From Paenibacillus lupini (GTDB lineage: Bacteria > Bacillota > Bacilli > Paenibacillales > Paenibacillaceae): DNA of 57,405 nt. Shown here one piece after another: positions 42,900 to 51,510 of this stretch (within the stretch, counting starts at the first letter, position 1; each line of letters starts with the position of its first letter). A program made the translations under genes and the position numbers. A model generated the notes under the pieces. The model searched no databases. It saw only the letters and a program-made list of their open reading frames with translations, and was not told where the DNA came from. The stretch is from the NCBI RefSeq assembly GCF_011761355.1, contig NZ_JAASRW010000008.1, positions 1 to 57,405 of the forward strand, given 5' to 3'.

Positions 42900-44678
42900 C
42901 TAGGAGCCGAGCAATGATGCTAAGCTTGAGCTTCGTGAGTTCATCTGACTGATGTAGGTTTCCATTTGAGTGAACTGGTTGTAGTAACGGGTTTCCATAT
43001 CGTCCAGACGGGTTTGGAGACGTGAGATTTGAGTATCAAGATCAAGAGATTCTTTGCCGAGAATAAATGTATTTTTAACGGATGTGCTTGTTCCTGCTTT
43101 ATCTACAATTTGACTAAATATTGCACTCGCTTGATTATAAAGCCGTGTTGCAACACCGTCTCCTGCAGTTGATGTACTATTTTTATCATCCGAGGTGAAC
43201 AAAGCCATCACTTCATCCGGCTTCTCAGAAATCATTTGTTTTAACTTCGTTTCGTCGATGTAAAGCTTACCTTTATCCAAATAGCTTCCGCTAACCGATG
43301 TTCCGCTAATTAATGAGCTCGAAATCCCGATATCAGACAAGCTCTTTAATTGCCCGGATGCCAAGCCACTAATAGATGAGGATAAAGCTTGCCTCATTGA
43401 ATAAAGACTGCTTGTAAGAACGGAATCATTAGCAAGCATACCACTTTTTGCCTTTGCTTCCCATTGTGTAATTTGATCGTCGGTCATTTCTTTCTTTTGT
43501 GCGTCGGTCAGCGGAGTATAATCCCGATATTTCTCCTCAGTCAATTCCGAGTTAATGGAACCGATCAAGTCGTTGTACTTATCAACAAAGGACTTGATTG
43601 TATTAAAGACGGAATCAACATTCTGTGTAACACCAATATTCGTTACATCGGATCCTTCCGCCTTTGCCGTAATACTAAGACCGGCTATTGTGAAGGTGTT
43701 CGAATCGTACTCGCCAGCTACACCGTTAAACAGCACCTTAGCATTCTGGCCTTGTTTATAAATAGACGGTGCTGTATTGGTAGGTGTAGCACTCGTCAAA
43801 CCCAAAGCACCTACTACACCAGCATCAGAAACCGTAGTGAAATCAATCGTTTTAGTATTATCAGGGTTATCAATAACCAGATTACCAGTGGAATTCAAAG
43901 ATAAAGAAACACCGGTATTCTTAAGCGAATCATTCATCTTGGAAACCAGATCTCCAACGGTTGAGTTCGCAGTAAGGTCTACCTTGTACTCTTGCCCGCC
44001 AACTTTTAAGGAGAATGCTTTCCCTGCAAAAGAGGCTAAAGATGTAGTCGATTCCAGCTTAACATTTCCTGTTGTAGTTGCAGCAGTTGTGCTGGTAGTC
44101 AGGCCTAAAATCGTGCCTACATCCGCGCCTCTGAGATCGATATCTGAGTTAGCACCTGTTTTGGTAGAAGAGAAAAACATTGTCTTCAAAGTAGAATCGT
44201 AAGCTACCTTTACTCCCGTTTTTACGGATTCTGCGTTAATCTTATTAGCAAGATCCTGATAAGTATCCGCGCTCTTAACCTCAACATTAACACCATTGAC
44301 GCTTATCGTTGTATCCTTGCCAACGGTTGTACCCGTTAAAGTTCCGCTTTTGAGCGTCGCTGCTTTTGCCAGCTGCTGAACTTGCAAGGTGTACGATCCT
44401 TCAATTGCCGTTGCCGTTCCTGTTACCGTTGCAACATTTGTATTTGAGGAAGAAGTAGTTTTCGTTAAATAACCGGATTGCAGCTTCATATCGAATGCAG
44501 CATTTTTGAAATCCAGTATCTTGTTGTTTATCGCCCGATAATCGTCCTGCTTCCACTGATTAAGCTGTTTCTTCTGGTTGAGTTTATCTAGTGGCACACG
44601 CTGGGCATCCATCATTTTTGCTATCATGCTCTCATAATCAATACCCGAAGCAAGTCCGGTTATTCGTAAAGTACTCAC
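42900..44678 (-). CDS. fliD: flagellar filament cap protein FliD
   Basis: Caps the filament tip and folds incoming flagellin. The 592-residue chain has the FliD N-domain (LRITGLASGIDYESMIAKMMDAQRVPLDKLNQKKQLNQWKQDDYRAIN) and C-domain (DLIGSINSELTEEKYRDYTPLTDAQKKEM...). The last coiled segment (RLQTRLDDMETRYYNQFTQMETYISQMNSRSSSLASLLGS) is typical. It is longer than Bacillus FliD (about 500), the extra lying in the Ser/Thr-rich middle domains. It lies downstream of flaG (18 bp). Confidence 0.96.
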   Translation of the reverse strand: MSTLRITGLASGIDYESMIAKMMDAQRVPLDKLNQKKQLNQWKQDDYRAINNKILDFKNAAFDMKLQSGYLTKTTSSSNTNVATVTGTATAIEGSYTLQVQQLAKAATLKSGTLTGTTVGKDTTISVNGVNVEVKSADTYQDLANKINAESVKTGVKVAYDSTLKTMFFSSTKTGANSDIDLRGADVGTILGLTTSTTAATTTGNVKLESTTSLASFAGKAFSLKVGGQEYKVDLTANSTVGDLVSKMNDSLKNTGVSLSLNSTGNLVIDNPDNTKTIDFTTVSDAGVVGALGLTSATPTNTAPSIYKQGQNAKVLFNGVAGEYDSNTFTIAGLSITAKAEGSDVTNIGVTQNVDSVFNTIKSFVDKYNDLIGSINSELTEEKYRDYTPLTDAQKKEMTDDQITQWEAKAKSGMLANDSVLTSSLYSMRQALSSSISGLASGQLKSLSDIGISSSLISGTSVSGSYLDKGKLYIDETKLKQMISEKPDEVMALFTSDDKNSTSTAGDGVATRLYNQASAIFSQIVDKAGTSTSVKNTFILGKESLDLDTQISRLQTRLDDMETRYYNQFTQMETYISQMNSRSSSLASLLGS

Positions 44679-44696
44679 TTTTATCCCTCCTAATGC

Positions 44697-45122
44697 TTAC
44701 CGTTTCTCGTCAACAATCAAGCCTGCCATTTCCCATAGCTTTGCGATAAAGTCCAGAGACTTCTCTGGCGGGATTTCTCTTAATACTTCCCCTGTTTCTT
44801 TATCCTTCACTTTCACTGCGACAAGATGGGTTTTTTTATGTACATCAAACTGCAGTTCTGTTGGTCTTCCCCGCATAGCTTTAACAGCCTGCTCAATATT
44901 TCTAAATAACTGCTGTTCTCCTATGCTGATTTTCTCACCCTGGATCTCAGCTAGCTTCACATCTTCAAAGCTTGTATAGGTTCGTGTTCCTTGAACAGCC
45001 GTTTCCATCTGTACCGAAGTTTCCGCATACGCTTCTTTGCTTGGAGTACTCTTTGGTGATTCAGATGCTGAATTTCGTTCCGATGGAAAATTCGATCCTG
45101 AGATAGATAGATTTGAACTCAT
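44697..45122 (-). CDS. flaG: flagellar protein FlaG
   Basis: A 141-residue protein: an unstructured Ser/Glu-rich N-terminal half, then the FlaG core (ELQFDVHKKTHLVAVKVKDKETGEVLREIPPEKSLDFIAKLWEMAGLIVDEKR). FlaG affects filament length in some bacteria and is exported or cytoplasmic by species. It corresponds to yvyC, the first gene of the Bacillus fliD operon. A sigma-D promoter with an exact GCCGATAT lies 37 bp upstream of the ATG, and GCAGGAGG is the ribosome site. Confidence 0.92.
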   Translation of the reverse strand: MSSNLSISGSNFPSERNSASESPKSTPSKEAYAETSVQMETAVQGTRTYTSFEDVKLAEIQGEKISIGEQQLFRNIEQAVKAMRGRPTELQFDVHKKTHLVAVKVKDKETGEVLREIPPEKSLDFIAKLWEMAGLIVDEKR

Positions 45123-45158
45123 CCGAATTTTCCTCCTGCCAGAATAATGTTACCTATT

Positions 45159-45186
45159 ATATCGGCATATTAAAAAGCGATTATTA
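45159..45186 (-). promoter_or_regulatory. sigma-D promoter of flaG-fliD-fliS-fliT
   Basis: Minus strand GCCGATAT (45166-45159), an exact match to the sigma-D -10, with TAAT (45186-45183) 16 bp upstream as a 3-of-4 fit to the TAAA -35. Bacillus places the same operon under sigma-D. Confidence 0.75.
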
Positions 45187-45217
45187 TAGGTACATTGCAA
45201 GTAAACCCTATTAAAAA

Positions 45218-45243
45218 AGAGACCTTAGTCGCCTAAGGTCTCT
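45218..45243 (-). terminator. strong intrinsic terminator after hag
   Basis: AGAGACCTTAG / CTAAGGTCTCT, a perfect 11-bp stem with a 4-nt loop, followed on the minus strand by TTTTTTAATAGG. It isolates hag from the flaG promoter that follows. Confidence 0.95.
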
Positions 45244-45266
45244 CTTTATTCCGTAATCGTTAAAAA

Positions 45267-46952
45267 TTAACGGAGAAGTTGAAGTACGCCTTGCGGCTGT
45301 TGGTTCGCTTGAGCAAGCATAGCTTGAGCAGCTTGTGCAAGGATCGAGTTCTTCGTTTGCTCCATCATTTCTTTCGCCATATCAACGTCACGGATACGGG
45401 ATTCAGCAGCAGTCAGGTTCTCGGAAGCTGTACCCAGGTTGTTAATTGTGTGTTCCAGACGGTTTTGAACAGCACCCAGTTTGGAACGCTCGCTGGATAC
45501 GGTGTTGATAGCTTTATCCAGAACTTTAATAGCGGAGGAAGCACCTTCTTTAGTAGAAACGTCAAGAGCTGCTTCGGATTGAACATCATTCGTACCGTTA
45601 GTCACTGAGTTCGCTTTTGTGAATCCAGCTTGGCCAGCATTACCAGTGATTCCAAGTGCAGCTGAACGCATGTCACCGATTGTCAAAGACATCGATTGAC
45701 CCGAGTTAGCACCGATTTGGAATTTCGTGGAGAAGCCAGAGCCTTGAGCGCCAGGCCCAACTACTTGTTCAATGTTACCAACAGTTTCAGTACCAGCAAA
45801 ACCGATAGCAGTCAGAGGTCCACCAGTAGCATCCGTCAGAGTGATGTCTTTTCCGCTCTCGGAGATAAATTGAATTTTGTTATCGCTGGAAACAGAAGCG
45901 GTCACTTTACCATCAAGTCCTGCTTTTTGCAATGCTGCGTTCAAATCTTTCACAAGATCAGCCGTTGCAGCATTAGCAACGTTTACATCAGCGTTATCTG
46001 TATCATAAGTCTTAGCATCTGGACCTAAGCTAATTTCAACTTCACTTTCAGTTCCAACAGCAATCTTAAACGTAGAGTCCGCAGCAATAGATTTCGCAGC
46101 AGTACCACCATTTGTCCCTAGTTCAGTAGTAGCTTCGATACCAGCGCGCTCAACTGTTGCTGGAGTACCCTTATCCTCTGTTGGATTTGTACCTGTAATT
46201 CCGAGAGCAGTTGCACCGGCTGCATCAAATTTGATCGAACTAGTTGATCCGGAAGATTTGGCAGTAAAAGTGAAAATACCACCCGACTCTTTAATATCAA
46301 CCAAATCTGAGAGTTTTACTCCACCAGATGTTGTGTTTCCAATGTTAGTTACAGCTTTAGCACCATCAAAGGCAGGAGTTGCCTGACCGTCACTAATATC
46401 TGTTCCCGCAAGGTCAAATGTAGTACCATCAACAGTGATTTTACCAGCAGCAATAGTTGTAGCTGTTACTGCTGTATCCGAAGTAAGTGTAGCACTATCG
46501 GCTTTTGTTAATTTAACTCCGTCAGTAGAAGCAATACCGCCATTCAGCAATTTTTGAGTGTTGAACTCAGTTGTATTGCCGACACGGTTAATTTCGGAAG
46601 TCAGTTGGTTCATTTCATCTTGCAGAGCTGCACGGTCTGTATCCGTGTTCGTGCCGTTAGCGGATTGTGTAGCAAGCTCACGCATACGTTGCAGAATGCT
46701 GTGAGTTTCGTTCAAAGCGCCCTCAGCTGTTTGAATCAAAGAGATGCCGTCTTGCGCGTTTTTGGAAGCCATGTCCAAACCACGGATTTGACCACGCATT
46801 TTTTCGGAAATTGCCAGACCAGCTGCATCGTCACCTGCACGGTTGATACGAAGACCGGAAGACAGTTTTTCCATCGATTTGGATTGAGCGCTAGAAGCGT
46901 TGTTCAATTGGCTCAAAGTGTTAAGAGCTGCAATGTTGTGATTAATACGCAT
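45267..46952 (-). CDS. hag: flagellin Hag
   Basis: The filament subunit, 561 residues. Conserved N-terminal D0/D1 (MRINHNIAALNTLSQLNNASSAQSKSMEKLSSGLRINRAGDDAAGLAISEKMRGQ) and C-terminal D1/D0 (NRLEHTINNLGTASENLTAAESRIRDVDMAKEMMEQTKNSILAQAAQAMLAQANQ) flank a variable D2/D3-like middle of about 280 residues rich in Thr, Ala and Gly. It is considerably larger than Bacillus subtilis Hag (about 304 residues). The leader carries an optimal CsrA site, and translation should be silenced by CsrA until FliW releases it. Confidence 0.97.
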   Translation of the reverse strand: MRINHNIAALNTLSQLNNASSAQSKSMEKLSSGLRINRAGDDAAGLAISEKMRGQIRGLDMASKNAQDGISLIQTAEGALNETHSILQRMRELATQSANGTNTDTDRAALQDEMNQLTSEINRVGNTTEFNTQKLLNGGIASTDGVKLTKADSATLTSDTAVTATTIAAGKITVDGTTFDLAGTDISDGQATPAFDGAKAVTNIGNTTSGGVKLSDLVDIKESGGIFTFTAKSSGSTSSIKFDAAGATALGITGTNPTEDKGTPATVERAGIEATTELGTNGGTAAKSIAADSTFKIAVGTESEVEISLGPDAKTYDTDNADVNVANAATADLVKDLNAALQKAGLDGKVTASVSSDNKIQFISESGKDITLTDATGGPLTAIGFAGTETVGNIEQVVGPGAQGSGFSTKFQIGANSGQSMSLTIGDMRSAALGITGNAGQAGFTKANSVTNGTNDVQSEAALDVSTKEGASSAIKVLDKAINTVSSERSKLGAVQNRLEHTINNLGTASENLTAAESRIRDVDMAKEMMEQTKNSILAQAAQAMLAQANQQPQGVLQLLR

Positions 46953-46960
46953 TGTTATTT

Positions 46961-46998
46961 CCTCCCTGAATGTCTGTTAGTTCCGCATCCTTGCGGAA
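46961..46998 (-). promoter_or_regulatory. CsrA-binding sites in the hag leader (loop GGA and Shine-Dalgarno)
   Basis: On the minus strand TTCCGC-AAGGAT-GCGGAA (46998-46981) forms a hairpin with GGA in its hexaloop, and CAAGGATG matches the CsrA consensus core CARGGAUG exactly. About 24 nt downstream the hag ribosome binding site CAGGGAGG (46968-46961) contains a second GGA, the same two-site arrangement known for Bacillus hag, where CsrA blocks initiation. Confidence 0.8.
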
Positions 46999-47044
46999 GC
47001 TTACGGTGAAAGGGTCGGCCGCCCCTCCCCCGCGCTTATTATTT

Positions 47045-47070
47045 ATATCGACAGCATTCGAGGAATTTTA
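47045..47070 (-). promoter_or_regulatory. sigma-D promoter of hag
   Basis: Minus strand TAAA (47070-47067), 14-bp spacer and GTCGATAT (47052-47045), one base from the consensus GCCGATAT. It lies about 95 bp upstream of the hag start, just after the csrA stop, giving a leader that contains all CsrA sites. Confidence 0.85.
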
Positions 47071-47100
47071 TAGAGGAAAAACAAAAATTTCTAATTTTAT

Positions 47101-47337
47101 TTATTTGTTTCGATTTTGTTTAAGCAATAGGACTACATCATTCAAAGACTTCAGGCTGCTCACCGCTTCACGATTAGAAGATTGAATATTGGCATAGAGC
47201 TCTTTGCGTAATATTTCTATATCCTTAGGGGCTCTGATACCAATTTTCACATTGTCACCTTCGACACCAAGCACAACGACTTCAATATTTCCACCGATCA
47301 TAATCGACTCATCTATCTTTCGGGATAATACAAGCAT
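47101..47337 (-). CDS. csrA: carbon storage regulator / flagellin translation repressor CsrA
   Basis: A small RNA-binding dimer that binds GGA motifs. The 78-residue chain has the canonical MLVLSRKIDESIMIGGNIEVVVLGVEGDNVKIGIRAPKDI and the binding-surface R44-type region (IGIRAPKDIEILRKELY). In Bacillus its main target is the hag leader. Here it is 11 bp downstream of fliW and directly upstream of hag, the conserved fliW-csrA-hag order. ATG at 47337 has GGAGG (from TAAGGAGGAACGACATG). Confidence 0.96.
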   Translation of the reverse strand: MLVLSRKIDESIMIGGNIEVVVLGVEGDNVKIGIRAPKDIEILRKELYANIQSSNREAVSSLKSLNDVVLLLKQNRNK

Positions 47338-47348
47338 GTCGTTCCTCC

Positions 47349-47729
47349 TTAGGCTTGATATAAAGGCGTTCTTGAACTAAAAGTATGATCATGTATGATG
47401 TGCTGTTTGCCGCGATTTGTCGACTTGTTCAGAACGATCGGTGCTAGCAGGTTTATCGTCGATTTCATAGGATCCTGATTTAACGTAATGATCGACCATA
47501 TCTCTACATCCTTCTCACCAATAAGGCTTAATTCTTGTATGACCGATTCTGGCAAATCCCATTCATAGTCACTATAAAAGAAAAAGGGGTTAGCAATAAG
47601 AAACGTGATACTCTCATCCTCTACGGATTGCATTAGCCTTACCGGCATTTCTCCCTCTACCTCAGACAGTGTAAATTGTTGCAAATGTTCAAAGCCCGGT
47701 ATTCCATTATCGAACTGGTATGTAGTCAA
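47349..47729 (-). CDS. fliW: flagellar assembly factor FliW
   Basis: Antagonist of CsrA: free FliW binds CsrA and releases hag for translation, while flagellin in the cytosol sequesters FliW. Family motifs are FDNGIPGFEHLQQF, DESITFLIANPFFFYSDYEWDLP and the closing domain LLAPIVLNKSTNRGKQHIIHD. I take TTG at 47729 (TTG ACT ACA TAC CAG) with AGAGGGG 6 nt upstream. An in-frame ATG at 47792 would give 147 residues but has a poor ribosome site and an unlike N-terminus. With the TTG start the first beta strand of other FliW proteins is missing, so the true start is uncertain. Confidence 0.9.
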   Translation of the reverse strand: MTTYQFDNGIPGFEHLQQFTLSEVEGEMPVRLMQSVEDESITFLIANPFFFYSDYEWDLPESVIQELSLIGEKDVEIWSIITLNQDPMKSTINLLAPIVLNKSTNRGKQHIIHDHTFSSRTPLYQA

Positions 47730-47850
47730 TCGAATCCCCTCTTCGTCCTCAAGATAAAAAAGAAAACTACAGACCTCGTATATATAAAGCATATACGTTG
47801 TTGGCCTATAGTTTATTAAACCTAATTCTATGAGACTTGTAAAATCACAG

Positions 47851-48420
47851 CTACAAAACAGTATCTATACTTGGCGGTGTGATCTGCACGGATGCATATT
47901 GTCGCATATAAATCTCTGCTTTTCCCGGCGTATATTCATGGATCGGACGATTAGGCGTGACATTCAATTCAACGCCACCCTGCTCAACGGATATCTGCAG
48001 CTTGCCTGGTGTAAAAGATACATCTACATTATCGATAGAAGCCATCCCCGTAACGGGCATCGGCGGTCCTTCGATCCGCCAGTCTTTGGACAGGCTTGCG
48101 ACGGGATTACTCTTCACATGCGCAAGATCAGCGAGCTGCCGGCCTTCTTCCATCCGACGGGCCACGCCCTGAAGCGCAATTTCTTTGGCTTGCGAATAAA
48201 TCCTGCTTGATACTTCCAGGTTGTTAGCTAGTCCCAATGCATCCCATGCCCGGTCCTGATTAACCTCAAGCACCCCCATAGGCTGCTGAATAGACAACTT
48301 CGCTGGAATCTGCCGCATATCGATGGTGGCCTGCGGCTGCTCAATACGCTGCTCTGCAGGTCTCACTTGGATACCAATTAAGGCTGGCTGCTGATGAATT
48401 TGAATCTGACCAATCGCCAT
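47851..48420 (-). CDS. yviE: DUF6470 family protein (YviE), flagellar cluster
   Basis: A 189-residue protein of unknown function found between flgL and fliW in Bacillales. It begins MAIGQIQIHQQPALIGIQVRPAEQRIEQPQATIDMRQIPAKLSIQQPMGVLEVNQDRAWDALG, a beta-rich N-terminus with repeated hydrophobic strands. The C-terminus has VDVSFTPGKLQISVEQGGVELNVTPNRPIHEYTPGKAEIYMRQYASVQI. Glutamine-rich strands and YTPGK-like segments suggest a filament or hook-associated surface, but the role is unproven. It lies 11 bp downstream of flgL. Confidence 0.85.
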   Translation of the reverse strand: MAIGQIQIHQQPALIGIQVRPAEQRIEQPQATIDMRQIPAKLSIQQPMGVLEVNQDRAWDALGLANNLEVSSRIYSQAKEIALQGVARRMEEGRQLADLAHVKSNPVASLSKDWRIEGPPMPVTGMASIDNVDVSFTPGKLQISVEQGGVELNVTPNRPIHEYTPGKAEIYMRQYASVQITPPSIDTVL

Positions 48421-48431
48421 TAGATCCCTTC

Positions 48432-49385
48432 CTATCTCAAGAAGTCTACAAGGCTAGGCTGAATGATTTTAGCGCCTGCGGATAATGACGCTTGATAAAC
48501 GTTTTCCAAGGTGGTCATATTCGTAATCGCTTGCGCCATATCGACATCTTCTACCTTTTGCTGCATCTGCTGGAGATTAACATCCACATCCGACAGCCTG
48601 CTTTGTATGATTTCAACACGGTTAACTCGCGCACCAATCTGAGCTCTTGCTGTCAGCATGTTGTTCATTCGAGTATCAATCTGTCCGAGCAGTCCATTAA
48701 GACCTTCTTGATCCCCAGATCCCAACATATTATAAGCTCGATGCATAAGTTGGAACAAATTATCACTTGTTGTATCTGACTCATTGCTAGCACCAAACAC
48801 ATCATTTCCGGTCATATTCACATCCATTGTCATTCCTGGAGAAAGCTCATATTGAATGCTTCCGGTGTCGGTCTGGTTGCTGATTGCTTTCAACACTGGT
48901 GGATCTGCCAAGGGATCGGATGCTTGATCCAAACCAAGAGTGGAGTAAGGCTTAACACCTGTCTGTTCGCCATTAAACATCTGTTTGCCGTTGAACTGAC
49001 TGTTTCCTATCTCAACCATTTGGTTGTACAGCTGGGAGACCTCTGTCTGAATAGCTGTAAGACTTGTTTGTTCGAGCGTACCATTAGCACCTTTAACCAT
49101 CAATTCACGAAATCGTTGAACAATGTCGGTAGCTTGTCCAATCGTTGTATCCATATATTCCAGGGAAGACAAGGCCGCATCTGCATTGTCTGTATACTGA
49201 TCATTAGAAGCTATCTCACCGCGATAGCGCAAAGCAAAAGTAATACCAACTGGATCATCTGAAGGTTTATTAATTGCTTTACCTGTAGAAATCTGATTTT
49301 GCAGCTTGCTCATATTATTCAAATTACCTGTGATATTACTAATCATCTGGGAAGACATCATTGTTTGCGTTACGCGTAATGCCAT
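48432..49385 (-). CDS. flgL: hook-filament junction protein FlgL (HAP3)
   Basis: Second junction protein between hook and filament, 317 residues. The flagellin-like N-terminus (MALRVTQTMMSSQMISNITGNLNNMSKLQNQISTGKAINKPSDDPVGITFALRYRGE) and C-terminus (ARAQIGARVNRVEIIQSRLSDVDVNLQQMQQKVEDVDMAQAITNMTTLENVYQASLSAGAKIIQPSLVDFLR) are diagnostic. It lies 30 bp downstream of flgK. Confidence 0.95.
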   Translation of the reverse strand: MALRVTQTMMSSQMISNITGNLNNMSKLQNQISTGKAINKPSDDPVGITFALRYRGEIASNDQYTDNADAALSSLEYMDTTIGQATDIVQRFRELMVKGANGTLEQTSLTAIQTEVSQLYNQMVEIGNSQFNGKQMFNGEQTGVKPYSTLGLDQASDPLADPPVLKAISNQTDTGSIQYELSPGMTMDVNMTGNDVFGASNESDTTSDNLFQLMHRAYNMLGSGDQEGLNGLLGQIDTRMNNMLTARAQIGARVNRVEIIQSRLSDVDVNLQQMQQKVEDVDMAQAITNMTTLENVYQASLSAGAKIIQPSLVDFLR

Positions 49386-49415
49386 GTGGCTGCACCTCCG
49401 GCTTTATCTAGTAGA

Positions 49416-50978
49416 TTATAGGCCGACGCGGCCCATGCTGTTAATAATGCGATCAAGCGTCTCGTCGATAACGGTCATCACACGTGCCGATGCGTTATAG
49501 GCATGCTGGAATTTCACGAGATCAGACATCTCTTCGTCCAGCGATACCCCGCTGACGGACATCCGGCGAGAATCCACCTGTTCAACGATGGTTTTCTGAT
49601 TCGACTGCAGACGCTGCATTTCCTGAGATTGGACACCAAGTTGACCAACAATCGAGCGGAAAAAGCCGCTGATCGAGTTGCTATCCGTCCCATCAAAAGC
49701 AAATTTCGTATCACGTGCTTGAGACATAAGAACAGCCATCGAGTTATTGCCAGCTACAACTGATTCGGTACCATCGGAGTTAAAAGTCACTTTCATAGAA
49801 GTTGCTAGCAGGGTAGGGTCTGCAACAATCTTCGGATTAAGCTGAATATTATCCGCTGTTAAATTATCTGTATTGCCATCAGCATCAGTGAATAGAGGTT
49901 CACCTTGCTCACCATTCATCGTATAACCTAACTGATGCAGACCGTTCAAGCCTTGTACGGTTACTTTCAAATCTTCCGTTATTTCACGGTTGCCATTGGC
50001 AGTGCTGTATGTAACACCATTCAGTACAGTTCCATCCGGCAATACAGAACCCTTGGGAATCGTAACTTCAATATCTCCATTGGCAATGGTATTCGCCATT
50101 TGGTTCAATTGATCCACATAGCCTTGGACATATTTATCACGGGATTGAATAGTGCCGTAGATAGCTCCATTATCCAAGTCACCACTGGTAATTGCAGCAG
50201 TCATATCATCCAGGGTCAATCCTTGTGACGCCTCGGTGGATTTGCCTGCGACCAGGGTCATACTGCCCATCGTAATCGTATATCCGTCAGATAAGTCCGA
50301 CACCTTGATATTCGCAAGGCCGGATAATTCGTCAACCAGCGCATCACGTTGGTCCCGCAGGTCATTGGCATCATCGCCAATTCCTTCGATTCGCTGGATC
50401 TGCCCGTTCAAGTTAGCAATTGTGCTGGAGATCGACTTGAGGTTATCCAGGTTGATTTGCGCATTTTCCGTCAAATCCATCTTCAAATCACTAAGCTGCT
50501 TGGATGTATAGTTAAAAGCATCCATCATCGCCTTCGTCTGTTCCACTAATACTGCGCGGCCATCTGAGCTTTCTGGCGTTTTACTTAAGTCAGACCAGCT
50601 GTTCCAGAAGTTCGAAATAACCGTCTGCAAGCCAGTATCACTTGGCTCGTTCACGATCGTCTCCAGCTTTTCCAGCGTGTCCGTCTGTACCGTGTAATTG
50701 CCCAGCCATTTGTACTCACTGTAGTACTGGCTGTCCAGGAATTTATCTCTTACCCGTGTGATCGAAGTTGCTTCTACGCCGGTACCAAGCTGGCCCGCTG
50801 CAGTGGAGTGTGAATAGCCGTAGGCTTCAATAGGACGAGCTGCAGAAAAGTTAACCCGTTGACGGGAGTAGCCGACCGTGTTGGCATTCGAGATATTATG
50901 GCCGGTTGTGTTCAGCGCCGTCTGTGTCGTGAATATACTTCGCTTCGCGGTCTCCAGACCATGGAATGTAGATGTCAT
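49416..50978 (-). CDS. flgK: hook-filament junction protein FlgK (HAP1)
   Basis: First junction protein after the hook, 520 residues. N-terminal TFHGLETAKRSIFTTQTALNTTGHNISNANTVGYSRQRVNF is the FlgK/rod-hook signature, and the C-terminus GVSLDEEMSDLVKFQHAYNASARVMTVIDETLDRIINSMGRVGL is the conserved flagellar basal-body/hook motif. It lies 21 bp downstream of flgN. Confidence 0.97.
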   Translation of the reverse strand: MTSTFHGLETAKRSIFTTQTALNTTGHNISNANTVGYSRQRVNFSAARPIEAYGYSHSTAAGQLGTGVEATSITRVRDKFLDSQYYSEYKWLGNYTVQTDTLEKLETIVNEPSDTGLQTVISNFWNSWSDLSKTPESSDGRAVLVEQTKAMMDAFNYTSKQLSDLKMDLTENAQINLDNLKSISSTIANLNGQIQRIEGIGDDANDLRDQRDALVDELSGLANIKVSDLSDGYTITMGSMTLVAGKSTEASQGLTLDDMTAAITSGDLDNGAIYGTIQSRDKYVQGYVDQLNQMANTIANGDIEVTIPKGSVLPDGTVLNGVTYSTANGNREITEDLKVTVQGLNGLHQLGYTMNGEQGEPLFTDADGNTDNLTADNIQLNPKIVADPTLLATSMKVTFNSDGTESVVAGNNSMAVLMSQARDTKFAFDGTDSNSISGFFRSIVGQLGVQSQEMQRLQSNQKTIVEQVDSRRMSVSGVSLDEEMSDLVKFQHAYNASARVMTVIDETLDRIINSMGRVGL

Positions 50979-50999
50979 CGTATCTTGTCCTCTCTCTGC

Positions 51000-51503
51000 T
51001 TAAGTCTTGAGATTGTAGCGACTAGCACGCTGCACATTCATTCCTTGTACGGCGCGGTGATAGGTAACCTCGTCCTCCGGGGCACCAAGAAGCAAGTCCT
51101 GCGTGAACTGCAGATAGTCCAGATTCATCCGAACAAGCTGCTGATTAAACGTGTTAACGTCTTGAAGTGTCTTAATGGCTGCGGACAGCTCCCGCCACAT
51201 ATGCTGAAGCTCCAGCTTCTGCTCGGCATGGTAAACCATCTGGATGAGCTTCTCCATCTTCAAGGAGCGCATATTGCGCAGTCCTTGCTCCACGGTGTAC
51301 CGCCCAACCTGGAGAAGACGCGTTTGCTCAAGCTCCACAATGCGCTGCACGCATTTTTTCTCCCGGCCTGTAATGAGTGATACCATCTCTACATTCTCTG
51401 TGCGGATAGCCTGTGTCTTCTCATTAGCGAACTGGATGAGCTCTTGGTGAGCATTAAGCAATTCCTGCAGGGTGAGCAAAATCTGCCGTACATGTTCGTT
51501 CAT
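51000..51503 (-). CDS. flgN: FlgN family export chaperone for FlgK/FlgL
   Basis: A 167-residue all-helical protein (LLTLQELLNAHQELIQFANEKTQAIRTENVEMVSLITGREKKCVQRIVELEQTRLLQVG) of the FlgN family, which escorts FlgK and FlgL to the export gate. It lies between flgM (7 bp) and flgK. The C-terminal tail (YHRAVQGMNVQRASRYNLKT) matches the end region of Bacillus YvyG/FlgN. Confidence 0.92.
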   Translation of the reverse strand: MNEHVRQILLTLQELLNAHQELIQFANEKTQAIRTENVEMVSLITGREKKCVQRIVELEQTRLLQVGRYTVEQGLRNMRSLKMEKLIQMVYHAEQKLELQHMWRELSAAIKTLQDVNTFNQQLVRMNLDYLQFTQDLLLGAPEDEVTYHRAVQGMNVQRASRYNLKT

Positions 51504-51510
51504 TTACTCA

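Noticed and set aside
47000..47040. G-quadruplex in the hag leader
   Set aside because: Only two clear runs of four or more G are present (GGGGG and GGGG), with CGG next, so a stable four-tract quadruplex cannot be supported from the sequence.
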